Program-made: the position numbers and the translations under genes
NCBI RefSeq assembly: GCF_000718785.1
Contig: NZ_JOCA01000037.1
Location: forward strand, 1-31,009
DNA: 31,009 nt
Origin: Streptomyces sp. NRRL WC-3626
GTDB taxonomy: Bacteria; Actinomycetota; Actinomycetes; Streptomycetales; Streptomycetaceae
Reading direction: 5' to 3'
The notes under the pieces: generated by a model
What the model saw: the letters and a program-made list of their open reading frames with translations, nothing else
What the model was told of the DNA's origin: nothing
Databases searched by the model: none
Shown: in pieces, positions 1 to 8,393 of the stretch
How the letters are laid out: each line of letters begins with the position of its first letter
How positions within the stretch are numbered: position 1 is the first letter of the stretch

Positions 1-240
1 CTCGGGCTTTCCTCCGGGCGCTTCCCTTCGGTCTTGCGTTTCCGACTCTATCAGATCTTTCCGATCCGATTTCCTCGGTGCTTTCCAGGTTCTCGCTTTC
101 GCGTTTCCCTTTCCGGCGGTTCCGACTCTATCAGATCCTTTCGGGCCTGATTCCCGGTCAGAGCGGGTTGCCTTCCCGGCCGTTAGGCCGTTCCGACGAG
201 TGAGACTCTAGCGGATTCCCGGCCCCCGACCTAATCGGGG
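1..240 (-). promoter_or_regulatory. rRNA operon promoter region (operon lies to the left)
   Basis: Read on the minus strand, three copies of the -10-like hexamer TAGAGT lie at 205-210, 125-130 and 45-50, exactly 80 bp apart. The two proximal copies sit in an identical 18-bp block (plus-strand positions 40-57 and 120-137). The last 40 bases towards the left edge match, from memory, the conserved leader that precedes 16S rRNA in Streptomyces. The operon would therefore be transcribed leftwards, with 16S starting outside the window. The -35 regions are poor matches, as has been described for several Streptomyces rrn promoters. No mature rRNA is present. The promoter interpretation rests on recollection of the rrn leader plus the visible spacing. 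Confidence 0.78.
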
Positions 241-453
241 TCCTGCTCCCTTTCGGGTGCGGATTCCTCATTTCGCGAATACACACGCCAATGACGCGCC
301 TGCAGACAGACTGCTGACGTCGATCAGGAGTGGTACTTGCGGAATGGCTGTCCGGGGACCGACCGGGGTCGGTGCTCACGTCGGACAACTCGGAGAACAG
401 TACGGATGCCGCCGGGTCGTGTCAACTCGCTGCCTGGTCCACCTCCCCGGGCG
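241..453. other. intergenic spacer between rrn promoters and trpS leader
   Basis: This non-coding stretch separates the leftward rrn promoters from the rightward trpS leader. I see no convincing gene, hairpin or tRNA here. It probably carries the upstream promoter elements of both divergent units, but no good -35 hexamer could be assigned to either. Confidence 0.4.
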
Positions 454-459
454 TACTGT
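454..459 (+). promoter_or_regulatory. -10 hexamer of the trpS leader transcript
   Basis: TACTGT fits the TAnnnT -10 consensus and ends 7 nt before the leader-peptide ATG at 467. No Shine-Dalgarno sequence lies between them, so the leader mRNA probably starts at or next to the ATG (leaderless). No clear -35 was found. Confidence 0.5.
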
Positions 460-466
460 GGCCCGT

Positions 467-508
467 ATGACCACGCGTACGTACAGCCAGTTCTGGTGGG
501 CCGCCTGA
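467..508 (+). CDS. trpS leader peptide (Trp attenuator)
   Basis: A 13-residue peptide, MTTRTYSQFWWAA, has two consecutive Trp codons at 494-499, three codons before the TGA. This is the classic layout of a ribosome-mediated attenuator: a ribosome short of charged Trp-tRNA stalls on the TGG pair. Stalling there would cover 499-505, which otherwise pairs with 510-516 (7 bp around a TGAC loop). Segment 509-517 is then free to pair with 538-546 and block the terminator. S. coelicolor trpRS1, an auxiliary indolmycin-resistant TrpRS gene, is known to be controlled by ribosome-mediated attenuation, so this is expected for an orthologue. The peptide itself has no other evident role. Confidence 0.85.
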   Translation: MTTRTYSQFWWAA

Positions 509-570
509 CGGCGGCCGCCCTCAACGTACGCACTCAACGGCCGCCGCCTCGGCGGCCGTTTCTGTTTCTC
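509..570 (+). promoter_or_regulatory. antiterminator/terminator switch of trpS
   Basis: Two mutually exclusive structures are visible. In the antiterminator, 509-517 pairs with 538-546 (9 bp, all Watson-Crick). In the terminator, 536-546 pairs with 550-560 (11 bp, 3-nt loop CCT), followed by the T-rich run TCTGTTTCTC at 561-570. Which one forms should depend on whether the ribosome stalls at the Trp codons 494-499 or runs on to the stop at 506-508. Confidence 0.85.
536..570 (+). terminator. intrinsic attenuator terminator upstream of trpS
   Basis: An 11-bp perfect G+C-rich stem (536-546 with 550-560) is followed by a T-rich tail. A tail this T-rich is unusual in such G+C-rich DNA. It lies 69 nt before the trpS start and after the leader peptide, where it can cut transcription before the gene. 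Confidence 0.85.
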
Positions 571-638
571 CCTCCAGGACTCCGAGGGGCGGCCGGCCGG
601 GGACGGCGGCCTCGGACCGGAGACGGAGCTGTGAAGAG

Positions 639-1673
<1,035 letters not shown>

Positions 1674-1684
1674 TAGGCCGGACG

Positions 1685-2497
1685 TCAGTCCTTGGTGCCG
1701 CTCGCGAGTTCGCGGCTGCGGTCGCGGGCGGCTTCGAGGGCGGCGATGAGGGCGGCTCGTACGCCGTGGTTCTCGAGTTCGCGGATGGCGTTGATGGTGG
1801 TGCCGGCGGGAGAGGTCACGTTCTCGCGGAGCTTCACCGGGTGTTCGCCGCTGTCGCGGAGCATGGTCGCGGCGCCGATCGCGGACTGGACGATCAGGTC
1901 GTGGGCCTTGTCGCGGGGCAGCCCGAGCAGGATGCCGGCGTCGGTCATGGCTTCGACCAGGTAGAAGAAGTACGCCGGGCCGGAGCCGGAGAGGGCGGTG
2001 CAGGCGTCCTGCTGGGATTCGGGGACGCGGAGCGTCTTGCCGACGGCACCGAAGATCTCCTCGGCGTGGGTGAGGTGGTCGGCGGTGGCGTGGCTTCCGG
2101 CGGAGATGACCGACATGGCCTCGTCGACGAGGGCGGGGGTGTTGGTCATGACGCGGACGACGGGGGTGCCGGCGGCGAGGCGTTCCTCGAAGAAGGAGGT
2201 GGGGATGCCTGCGGCGCCGCTGATGATCAGGCGGTCGGCGGGGATGTGGGGGGCGAGTTCGTCGAGGAGGGTGCCCATGTCCTGCGGTTTGACCGTGAGG
2301 ATCAGGGTGTCCGCGGTCTTGGCGGCTTCCTGGTTGGAGACCGGGGTGACTCCATGGCGGGAGCGGAGTTCTTCGGCTCGTTCCTGGCGGCGGGTGGTGA
2401 CGAGAAGGTCGGCGGGGGGCCAGCCGGAGCGGATCATTCCGCTGAGTAGGGCTTCGCCGATCTTGCCGGTGCCGAGGACTGCGACTTTCTGGGTCAT
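1685..2497 (-). CDS. proC: pyrroline-5-carboxylate reductase
   Basis: Catalyses the last step of proline synthesis, NAD(P)H-dependent reduction of pyrroline-5-carboxylate. The 270-aa protein starts with a Rossmann dinucleotide-binding fold (GTGKIG, 9-14). It carries TVKPQDM in the middle and the family signature ALSGSGPAYFFYLVEAM with the following helical dimerisation region rich in small residues. Length is typical. The ATG at 2497 gives a start immediately before the VAVLGTGKIG strand; a purine-rich stretch lies about 11 nt upstream. The upstream ABC genes are on the same strand but 138 bp away, so proC may have its own promoter. Confidence 0.95.
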   Translation of the reverse strand: MTQKVAVLGTGKIGEALLSGMIRSGWPPADLLVTTRRQERAEELRSRHGVTPVSNQEAAKTADTLILTVKPQDMGTLLDELAPHIPADRLIISGAAGIPTSFFEERLAAGTPVVRVMTNTPALVDEAMSVISAGSHATADHLTHAEEIFGAVGKTLRVPESQQDACTALSGSGPAYFFYLVEAMTDAGILLGLPRDKAHDLIVQSAIGAATMLRDSGEHPVKLRENVTSPAGTTINAIRELENHGVRAALIAALEAARDRSRELASGTKD

Positions 2498-2635
2498 GGC
2501 TGTGGGTGCCCTCCGGGGGTGCGTCGTCCTGTGCGCATCCTCGCATCCGCGGGGCGGGTGGGGGTGGGGCGTCCGGTGGGCGGGATGTCGGTTTTCGGCT
2601 CGGCGGGCCTCGTCCTCACGTGCCGGACGGGCTGT

Positions 2636-3406
2636 TCACGCTGTCCGGCGTTTCAAGGTGGCCGCGCCCAGGGTGAGGACCAGGAGGGCGGTGCCCGTGA
2701 CGATGGCCGTGTCCTGGATGAAGGCCGCGGTCAGGTCGGTGTGGGTGAGGACCTCGTTCATGCCGTCGACGGCGTAGGACATGGGGAGGACGTTGGAGAT
2801 CGCCTCCAGGACCGGGTGCATGTTGTCGCGGGGGGTGAAGAGGCCGCAGAGGAGGATCTGGGGGAAGATCACCGCCGGCATGAACTGGACGGCCTGGAAT
2901 TCGGAGGCCGCGAAGGCGGAGACGAAGAGGCCGAGGGCGGTGCCGAGGAGCGCGTCGAGGAGGGCCACCAGGAGGAGGAGCCAGGGGCTGCCGGTGACGT
3001 CGAGGCCCAGGAACCAGACGGCGAGGCCGGTGGCGAGGGCGGACTGGATGATCGCGAGGGTGCCGAAGGCCAGGGCGTAGCCGGCGATGAGGTCGCCCTT
3101 GCCGAGGGGCATGGCGAGGAGGCGTTCGAGGGTTCCGGAGGTGCGCTCGCGCAGGGTGGCGATCGAGGTGACCAGGAACATCGTGATCAGCGGGAAGATG
3201 CCGAGGAGTGATGCGCCGATGCTGTCGAAGGTGCGGGCGCTGCCGTCGAAGACGTAGCGGAGCAGGAAGAGCATCACGCAGGGGATGAGGACCATCAGCG
3301 CGATGGTGCGCGGGTCGTGACGGAGCTGGCGCAGGACCCGGGCGGCGGTGGCGGTGGTGCGGGAGGCGCTGAGGGCGCGGGTGGGCGCGGGGGTGGTCGT
3401 GCTCAT
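2636..3406 (-). CDS. ABC-2 type transporter permease
   Basis: A 256-aa integral membrane protein with six likely membrane spans, starting near residue 33 (TIALMVLIPCVMLFLLRYVF). The segment RERTSGTLERLLAMPLGKGDLIAGYA is the conserved cytoplasmic coupling region of DrrB/ABC-2 permeases. It overlaps the ATPase gene by 4 nt (ATGA at 3403-3406) with AAGGAG upstream, so the two are translationally coupled and form one exporter. ABC-2 exporters of this kind move drugs, lipids or polysaccharides out of the cell; the substrate cannot be read from sequence. Confidence 0.9.
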   Translation of the reverse strand: MSTTTPAPTRALSASRTTATAARVLRQLRHDPRTIALMVLIPCVMLFLLRYVFDGSARTFDSIGASLLGIFPLITMFLVTSIATLRERTSGTLERLLAMPLGKGDLIAGYALAFGTLAIIQSALATGLAVWFLGLDVTGSPWLLLLVALLDALLGTALGLFVSAFAASEFQAVQFMPAVIFPQILLCGLFTPRDNMHPVLEAISNVLPMSYAVDGMNEVLTHTDLTAAFIQDTAIVTGTALLVLTLGAATLKRRTA

Positions 3407-4194
3407 CGGGTGGTCTCCTTCGTACGGCCTGCCGCGGTGGCCTCGTCGACCAGGTGCAGGAAGGCCGCTTCGACGGTGTCGGAGCCGGTGCGGTCGCGGA
3501 GGGCGTCGGGGGTGTCGTCGGCGAGGAGTTCGCCCGCGCGCATGAGCAGCAGGCGGTGGCAGCGTTCGGCCTCGTCCATGACGTGGGAGGAGATCAGGAG
3601 GGTGGCGCCGCGTTCGGCGGCGATCGTGTGGAAGAGCTGCCAGAGGTCGCGGCGCAGCACGGGGTCGAGGCCGACGGTGGGTTCATCGAGGACGAGGAGG
3701 TCGGGGGTGCCGAGGAGGGCCACGGCGAGGGAGACGCGGCTGCGCTGTCCGCCGGAGAGGTTGCCGGCGAGGGTGTCGGCGTGGCCGGTGAGGTCGACGT
3801 CGGTGATGGCGCGGGTGACGTGTTCGGCGCGGCGGGCCGCGGCGGCTCGGCCGGGGTCGAGGATCGCGGCGAAGTAGTCGAGGTTCTGGCGGACGGTCAG
3901 GTCGTCGTAGACCGAGGGTGCCTGGGTGACGTAGCCGATGCGGGTGCGCAGGCCGGGGTGGCCGGCGGGGTGGCCGAGCACGTCGAGGGTGCCGGTGACC
4001 TTGGCCTGGGTGCCGACGACGGCCCGCATGAGGGTCGACTTGCCGCAGCCGGAGGGGCCGAGGAGGCCGGTGATCTGTCCGTGCGGGACGGAGAAGCCGA
4101 GGCCGCGCAGGACGGTGCGGGGGCCTCGGACGACGGTGAGGTCCCGGGCCCGGACGGCCGGTTCCTCCGCGGGCCGGGAGGAGTAATTCATCAT
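3403..4194 (-). CDS. ABC transporter ATP-binding protein
   Basis: The 263-aa nucleotide-binding subunit pairs with the downstream permease. It has Walker A GPSGCGKST (46-54), a Q-loop at VTQAP (89-93), signature LSGGQ (146-150), Walker B LLVLDEPT (166-173) and the switch His in SSH (204), so it should be an active ATPase. Two tandem ATG codons (4194 and 4191) follow GGGAGGAG by about 10 nt. The ribosome-binding site, both ATGs and the first codons lie inside a 55-bp dyad (4167-4221), which could be an operator or an mRNA stem hiding the start. A methyltransferase gene lies 33 bp upstream on the same strand. Confidence 0.93.
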   Translation of the reverse strand: MMNYSSRPAEEPAVRARDLTVVRGPRTVLRGLGFSVPHGQITGLLGPSGCGKSTLMRAVVGTQAKVTGTLDVLGHPAGHPGLRTRIGYVTQAPSVYDDLTVRQNLDYFAAILDPGRAAAARRAEHVTRAITDVDLTGHADTLAGNLSGGQRSRVSLAVALLGTPDLLVLDEPTVGLDPVLRRDLWQLFHTIAAERGATLLISSHVMDEAERCHRLLLMRAGELLADDTPDALRDRTGSDTVEAAFLHLVDEATAAGRTKETTR

Positions 4195-4221
4195 GTGATG
4201 AATACTCCTCCCGGGCCGCGG
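4167..4221. repeat. 55-bp inverted repeat over the ABC ATPase start
   Basis: The left arm 4167-4193 and right arm 4196-4221 are inverted copies that differ only by one extra A and one G/C mismatch, around a 2-nt centre. The core is ATTCATCA-TG-TGATGAAT. On the minus strand it contains the Shine-Dalgarno GGGAGGAG and the start codon of the ATPase gene, and it also lies just past the methyltransferase stop. It could be a repressor operator, a start-masking mRNA hairpin, or a terminator for the methyltransferase transcript. Confidence 0.85.
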
Positions 4222-4227
4222 GCGGCG

Positions 4228-5025
4228 TCAAGCCGTTGGCCGCGGGGAGGTGGTCGCGAGGAGGAGGATCACGTCGTACGTCTCTTCGACGATGCCGTCC
4301 GGGAAGACCTCCAGGACGTGCCGTCGCTCCTGGGCGAGGTAGGCCGCGCTGCGTTCCGCGCCCTGGGTCAGGAAGACCGAGTGGCTGCCGAGGTTGGCCA
4401 GGTGGGTGTCGATGGGGACGTGACGGCTCCAGCGCACGACACGTCGGACGAGGTCGAGGCGGCCGGTGGGGTCGGCGACGCGGGCGTGGATGTCGCGCTT
4501 CTCGGCGGAGAGGTCGAGGCCGAAGTGGCGGTCGGCCCGTGCGGACGCCTCCGCGATCCACGGCACGTCGTCCGCGCTGGTGTTCCACCACAGGGCCAGT
4601 GCCCCGCCCGGCCGCAGGACGCGCATGGCCTCGGGGACGGCCCGGTCCGGGTCGGTCCAGTGCCAGGCCTGGGCGTAGGTGATCAGGTCGGCGCAGTGGC
4701 CGGTGAGGGGGAGGGCGTTGCCGCTGCCCCGGACGACCGGCACATCGGGGAGGGTGCGGCGGAACTCGGCCGCCATGCCGTCACCCGGTTCGACGGCGAT
4801 GACGTCGGCGCCGCGCGCGTGCAGGCGGGCGGTCGCTATGCCCGTACCGGCACCGACGTCCACGACCCGGGAGCCGGCGAGGGGGCGGCCGGTGAGTTCC
4901 TCGATGGTGTCGAAGAGGGCGGGCGGGTAGGAGGGGCGGTTGGCGGCGTACTGGGCGGCTGCCGCGTTGAAGGAGTGGGCGCGGGTGGTGAGCGTGACCT
5001 CGTCGGCTGCTCCGGATGTCGTCAT
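4228..5025 (-). CDS. class I SAM-dependent methyltransferase
   Basis: The 265-aa protein has the Rossmann-like SAM-binding motif VVDVGAGTG (54-62), an acidic residue at the end of strand 2 (VIAVEPGDGM) and the post-motif segment YAQAWHWTDPDRAVPEAMRV. This pattern is typical of Methyltransf_11 members. The substrate is unknown; small-molecule methylation is most likely. It starts at ATG 5025 without a clear ribosome-binding site. The ABC exporter genes follow on the same strand 33 bp on, so co-transcription is possible unless the intervening dyad terminates the transcript. Confidence 0.88.
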   Translation of the reverse strand: MTTSGAADEVTLTTRAHSFNAAAAQYAANRPSYPPALFDTIEELTGRPLAGSRVVDVGAGTGIATARLHARGADVIAVEPGDGMAAEFRRTLPDVPVVRGSGNALPLTGHCADLITYAQAWHWTDPDRAVPEAMRVLRPGGALALWWNTSADDVPWIAEASARADRHFGLDLSAEKRDIHARVADPTGRLDLVRRVVRWSRHVPIDTHLANLGSHSVFLTQGAERSAAYLAQERRHVLEVFPDGIVEETYDVILLLATTSPRPTA

Positions 5026-5073
5026 ACGGCCATGGTGGCCGGATGACCGGAGCGCCCGGGGATCTACGGGAGG

Positions 5074-5580
5074 TCAGGTGCTGCGGCGGCGCTTCTTGGA
5101 GGGGTTGCCGGAGCGGCGGGTGGTGCGCTTCTCGTACTCCGCGCGGGCCGTGTCGTACTCCGCGCGGTGCAGCTTCTCGCCCGGGGCCTCGGTGAGGGAG
5201 CGGAAGAAGTAGGCGACGAGCGAGCCGATGAAGCCGATCGCCAGGAGGCCGCGGAGGGAGGCCTGGCGTTCCGGGTCGGGGCGGGTGGTGAACGCGGACC
5301 AGGTGTGGCGGAAGGCGAGCGCGCTGCAGATCGCGAACATCACGGTCATCAGCAGCGTGACGAAGCTGCCGATGTCGGCGATCTGGAGTCCCTGGTAGGC
5401 GATGCGCAGGACGAAGCAGGCGGCGGCCGCGGCGACGAGGGAGCCGACGGCCACACCGGCGCGGCGGGCCGCGTAGCCGCCGGTGTGGTCGACCCAGGTG
5501 GTGCCGAAGAAGCGGATGGGTTCGGGCTGGGGGCCGGCGGGGGTGCCCGGGGAACCCGCGGTGCCGTTTTCTGCGCTCAC
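5074..5580 (-). CDS. small membrane protein of unknown function
   Basis: The 168-aa protein has an N-terminal Gly/Pro-rich cytoplasmic stretch and three predicted membrane segments at roughly 43-65, 70-91 and 110-127. It ends in a strongly basic tail (KRTTRRSGNPSKKRRRST). I do not recognise a family with a known function. The start is GTG at 5580; CATAAT lies 6 nt upstream and no ribosome-binding site is seen, so the mRNA may be leaderless. It is followed by the methyltransferase 48 bp on, same strand. Confidence 0.75.
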   Translation of the reverse strand: MSAENGTAGSPGTPAGPQPEPIRFFGTTWVDHTGGYAARRAGVAVGSLVAAAAACFVLRIAYQGLQIADIGSFVTLLMTVMFAICSALAFRHTWSAFTTRPDPERQASLRGLLAIGFIGSLVAYFFRSLTEAPGEKLHRAEYDTARAEYEKRTTRRSGNPSKKRRRST

Positions 5581-5625
5581 GCGTCGATTATGGCTCCGCG
5601 GGTGCCGCCGGGTCCGGCCGGGACC

Positions 5626-5653
5626 GGCGGAGCCGGGCTTCCCCGGCTCCGCC
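5626..5653 (-). terminator. terminator after the SH3-type gene
   Basis: A 12-bp perfect stem (5626-5637 with 5642-5653) with a 4-nt CTTC loop lies 20 bp past the stop of the minus-strand SH3 gene and before the next minus-strand gene. There is no T-run, which is common for actinobacterial terminators. Confidence 0.6.
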
Positions 5654-5673
5654 TCGTGGTGCGTCGGGACCCG

Positions 5674-5997
5674 TCAGAAGGAGCAGCGCGGGCGGAAGTA
5701 GTCGTCGTGGCCGGTGTACACGTACGTGTCCGAGACGAACTCGCCGTTGTCGATGTTGTCCCAGATGCTCGACGTGCCGTACGGGCCCGTCACCCTGGTG
5801 CCCGGTGCCTGGCAGAAGATCGGGACCTTCGCGCCCTCGGCCAGGACGCGGACGATGGTGTAGCCGGTGCCGGGACCGCTGCGCACGTTCAGGCGGACAC
5901 CGGGGGCGACCGAGTAGTAGCGGGTCGCCGAGGCCGCCGTCGTCGTGACGGCCTCCTCCGTGCCGGACTCGACCTCTTCGATACGGTCGACAGACAT
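5674..5997 (-). CDS. small SH3-domain-like protein
   Basis: The 107-aa protein has a core from about residue 28 on, with the bacterial SH3 (SH3b) signature LNVRSGPGTGYTIVRVLAEGAKVPIFCQ followed by a GPYGTSSIWDNID strand region. SH3b domains usually bind cell-wall peptides in exported proteins, yet this protein begins with an acidic stretch and has no signal peptide or membrane segment. It has two cysteines in the domain and C-terminal region. The ATG at 5997 has an excellent ribosome-binding site (GGGGGAG, 6 nt). It is divergent from the Ser/Thr kinase gene, and a perfect 9-bp palindrome lies in its leader. Confidence 0.8.
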   Translation of the reverse strand: MSVDRIEEVESGTEEAVTTTAASATRYYSVAPGVRLNVRSGPGTGYTIVRVLAEGAKVPIFCQAPGTRVTGPYGTSSIWDNIDNGEFVSDTYVYTGHDDYFRPRCSF

Positions 5998-6016
5998 GTG
6001 AAACTCCCCCCGTTGA

Positions 6017-6037
6017 ACCCCATGGCTGCCATGGGGT
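6017..6037. repeat. palindrome in leader of SH3-type gene
   Basis: ACCCCATGG and CCATGGGGT form perfect 9-bp arms around CTG. It lies 20 bp upstream of the SH3-type start, in the divergent region with the kinase gene. It could be an operator or an mRNA leader hairpin. Confidence 0.6.
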
Positions 6038-6179
6038 CACGTTGATTCCCCTGAAACAAGCCATGAAACACGCGTTCACGACTCGCACGCGGAGGCTAGC
6101 AAGTCGCCTCGGTCTCGCACGGGTAATCGACTAGGCTCCGTGCGTCGCGCGCGCGGACGAACAGCACGGGGGTGTTCCC

Positions 6180-8276
6180 ATGGCGCCACATCAGGACACC
6201 GGGGCGGGTGTGGAAGCGGAACGTCCGGAGTATGCCGGTCACTACCGTCTGGAATCGCTTCTCGGCTCGGGCGGTATGGGGGTCGTGCATCTGGCCCGGA
6301 GCACCTCGGGCAAGCAGCTCGCGGTGAAGGTCGTGCACGCCGAGTTCGCCAAGGATCCGGAGTTCCGGGGCCGGTTCCGGCAGGAGGTGGGGGCGGCTCG
6401 CCGGGTGAGCGGCGCCTTCACCGCGTCGGTCGTCGACGCCGATCCCGAGGCTGCGCGGCCCTGGATGGCCACCCTGTTCGTTCCCGGTCCGACCCTCGCC
6501 GGCCATGTGAAGCGGAACGGTCCCATGGCGCCGGCGGAAGTGCGCCGGCTGATGGCGGGCCTGGCCGAGGCGCTGCGCGACATCCACCGGGTCGGGGTCG
6601 TGCACCGGGATCTGAAGCCGAGCAACGTCCTGCTCGCCGAGGACGGGCCCAAGGTCATCGACTTCGGTATCTCCCGGCCGAAGGACAGCGAACTGCGGAC
6701 CGAGACCGGCAAGTTGATCGGTACGCCGCCGTTCATGGCGCCCGAGCAGTTCCGCCGGCCGCGGGAGGTCGGGCCCGCCGCCGACATCTTCGCGCTGGGG
6801 TCCGTGCTGGTGCACGCGGCGACCGGACGCGGGCCGTTCGACTCGGACAGTCCGTACGTGGTCGCCTATCAGGTCGTCCACGACGAACCCGACCTGACCG
6901 GTGTGCCGGAGGACCTGGCGCCGCTCATCGGGCGCTGCCTGGCCAAGGAGCCGGAGGACCGGCCCACTCCGGACGAGCTGATGCGGGAACTGCGCTCGGT
7001 GGCGGCCTCGTACGACACTCAGGTGTTCATACCGGCGCAGCGCGCGGGGGATCAGGCGGAGCCCGAGCCGGAGCCGCGGGTCGGCGTCGCCGACAAGCCG
7101 GGGCGGACCGGGCGTCCTGGAGGCAGGCGGGTCGTCTTCGGCCTCGGGGCTCTCGGGGTCGCGGTACTCGCCGCGTTGGCGGCCGTTCGGCTGACCGGCG
7201 GGGAGAGCGTCCCGCCGAAGGACGACACGCCACGGACCACGTCGGCCGCCTTCCGCGCGTGGGCCACACCGGGGCCCGGGAACGGCATGCCCCGGTGTTC
7301 CTACGGGGCGGGGCAGTTGCTCTGCGCGCGGGCCGGGCAGGTCTTCGCACTCGATCCGTCCGACGGCCGGCTGCGGTGGCGGCACGCCGTCGCCTCCGCC
7401 GACGGGAGCGGGACGCCGGCCGTGGTGGGCGGGCTGGTGCTGTCGCCGCCCACGCGGGACGGGCACGTGGAGGCGCTCGATCCCGGCTCCGGGGCAACGC
7501 GCTGGAAGCGGGACGCTCCCGCGCACGGCGGGCTCGCGTCCGCCGGGGACACCCTGCTGCTGACCGCGGCCGACGGCACGGTCACCGCGGTGGACGGTGC
7601 CACGGGCGGGACGCGGTGGAGCCATCGTGTCCCCGGCCACGTGGCGCCGCGCTTCGTCTCCTTCGCCGGGGATCCGCTGGCGTACGCGACGAGCCCGTCC
7701 GACGGCGGGACGCGCACGCGCGTCACCGCCGTCGACCCGGTCAGCGGGGACGTGCGGTGGGACGTCCGGCTCGAAGGGGAGCTGGAACCCGTCGGCACGA
7801 ACGGCGCAACGGTCCTCCTCGCCTCCTCCGACCGCGTCTACGGCGATACGGATGCCGTGACCGGCTACACCCCGGAGACGGGAGCGACGCGCCGGGTCGC
7901 GCTCTCCGCGGCGCTGGAGCAGGCCCGGGGCACCGTCCACGAGGGGGTCGCCTACCTCATGGCGACGGGCGGAACCCTCACCGCCGTGGACCTGGAGGCG
8001 GGTGAGCAGCTGTGGAGCCTGGAAACGGGCCTCACGCGCGGCTCCGCACCCGCCTCCGACGGCCGCCATGTGTATCTCACCGCGCCCGACGGGCGGTTGC
8101 TCGCGGTGGACGCGAAGTCGGGGCGGCTGGCCGGGCAGACGCCGTCGCGGCTCGGCGAGGCCGGTACGGTGGCCGCCGCGCTGCCGGCTCCGGTGGTGGC
8201 GGACGGAGGGGTCTACGCGTCCGCGCCCGACGGAACCGTGTTCGCCGCGGACGGACGGGATCCCGGGGCCTGGTGA
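6180..8276 (+). CDS. membrane Ser/Thr protein kinase with PQQ-repeat sensor domain
   Basis: The 698-aa Hanks-type kinase has a glycine loop LGSGGMGVV (28-36), the ATP-binding Lys in AVK (50), catalytic HRDLKPSN (142-149, Asp144), DFG (161-163) and APEQ (187-190), so it should be active. A basic/proline linker leads to one membrane segment (about 318-338). The C-terminal half is an extracellular beta-propeller of PQQ-like repeats, with recurring motifs such as ALDPSDGRLRW, AVDGATGGTRW and AVDPVSGDVRW. This is a receptor kinase design, with the ligand unknown. The ATG at 6180 is preceded by a G-rich ribosome-binding site. A TAGGCT at 6132-6137 may be its -10. Confidence 0.95.
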   Translation: MAPHQDTGAGVEAERPEYAGHYRLESLLGSGGMGVVHLARSTSGKQLAVKVVHAEFAKDPEFRGRFRQEVGAARRVSGAFTASVVDADPEAARPWMATLFVPGPTLAGHVKRNGPMAPAEVRRLMAGLAEALRDIHRVGVVHRDLKPSNVLLAEDGPKVIDFGISRPKDSELRTETGKLIGTPPFMAPEQFRRPREVGPAADIFALGSVLVHAATGRGPFDSDSPYVVAYQVVHDEPDLTGVPEDLAPLIGRCLAKEPEDRPTPDELMRELRSVAASYDTQVFIPAQRAGDQAEPEPEPRVGVADKPGRTGRPGGRRVVFGLGALGVAVLAALAAVRLTGGESVPPKDDTPRTTSAAFRAWATPGPGNGMPRCSYGAGQLLCARAGQVFALDPSDGRLRWRHAVASADGSGTPAVVGGLVLSPPTRDGHVEALDPGSGATRWKRDAPAHGGLASAGDTLLLTAADGTVTAVDGATGGTRWSHRVPGHVAPRFVSFAGDPLAYATSPSDGGTRTRVTAVDPVSGDVRWDVRLEGELEPVGTNGATVLLASSDRVYGDTDAVTGYTPETGATRRVALSAALEQARGTVHEGVAYLMATGGTLTAVDLEAGEQLWSLETGLTRGSAPASDGRHVYLTAPDGRLLAVDAKSGRLAGQTPSRLGEAGTVAAALPAPVVADGGVYASAPDGTVFAADGRDPGAW

Positions 8277-8393
8277 CGGCGAAGGCCGCCCCGCGCGACG
8301 CGCGCGCGTGAAAACCCGACCGCCGCGCCGCCGACGCCCGTCCCAAGGGCCCGACGCACCCCTGCACCCGGCGACCACGAAAACCGGCCCACG

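Noticed and set aside
40..137. CRISPR or mobile-element repeats from the 18-bp duplicate
   Set aside because: Only two full copies with -10-like cores; spacing and context fit tandem rRNA promoters.
6096..8378. Long minus-strand frame opposite the kinase gene
   Set aside because: No domain motif; mirrors the high-G+C codon bias of the real kinase gene.
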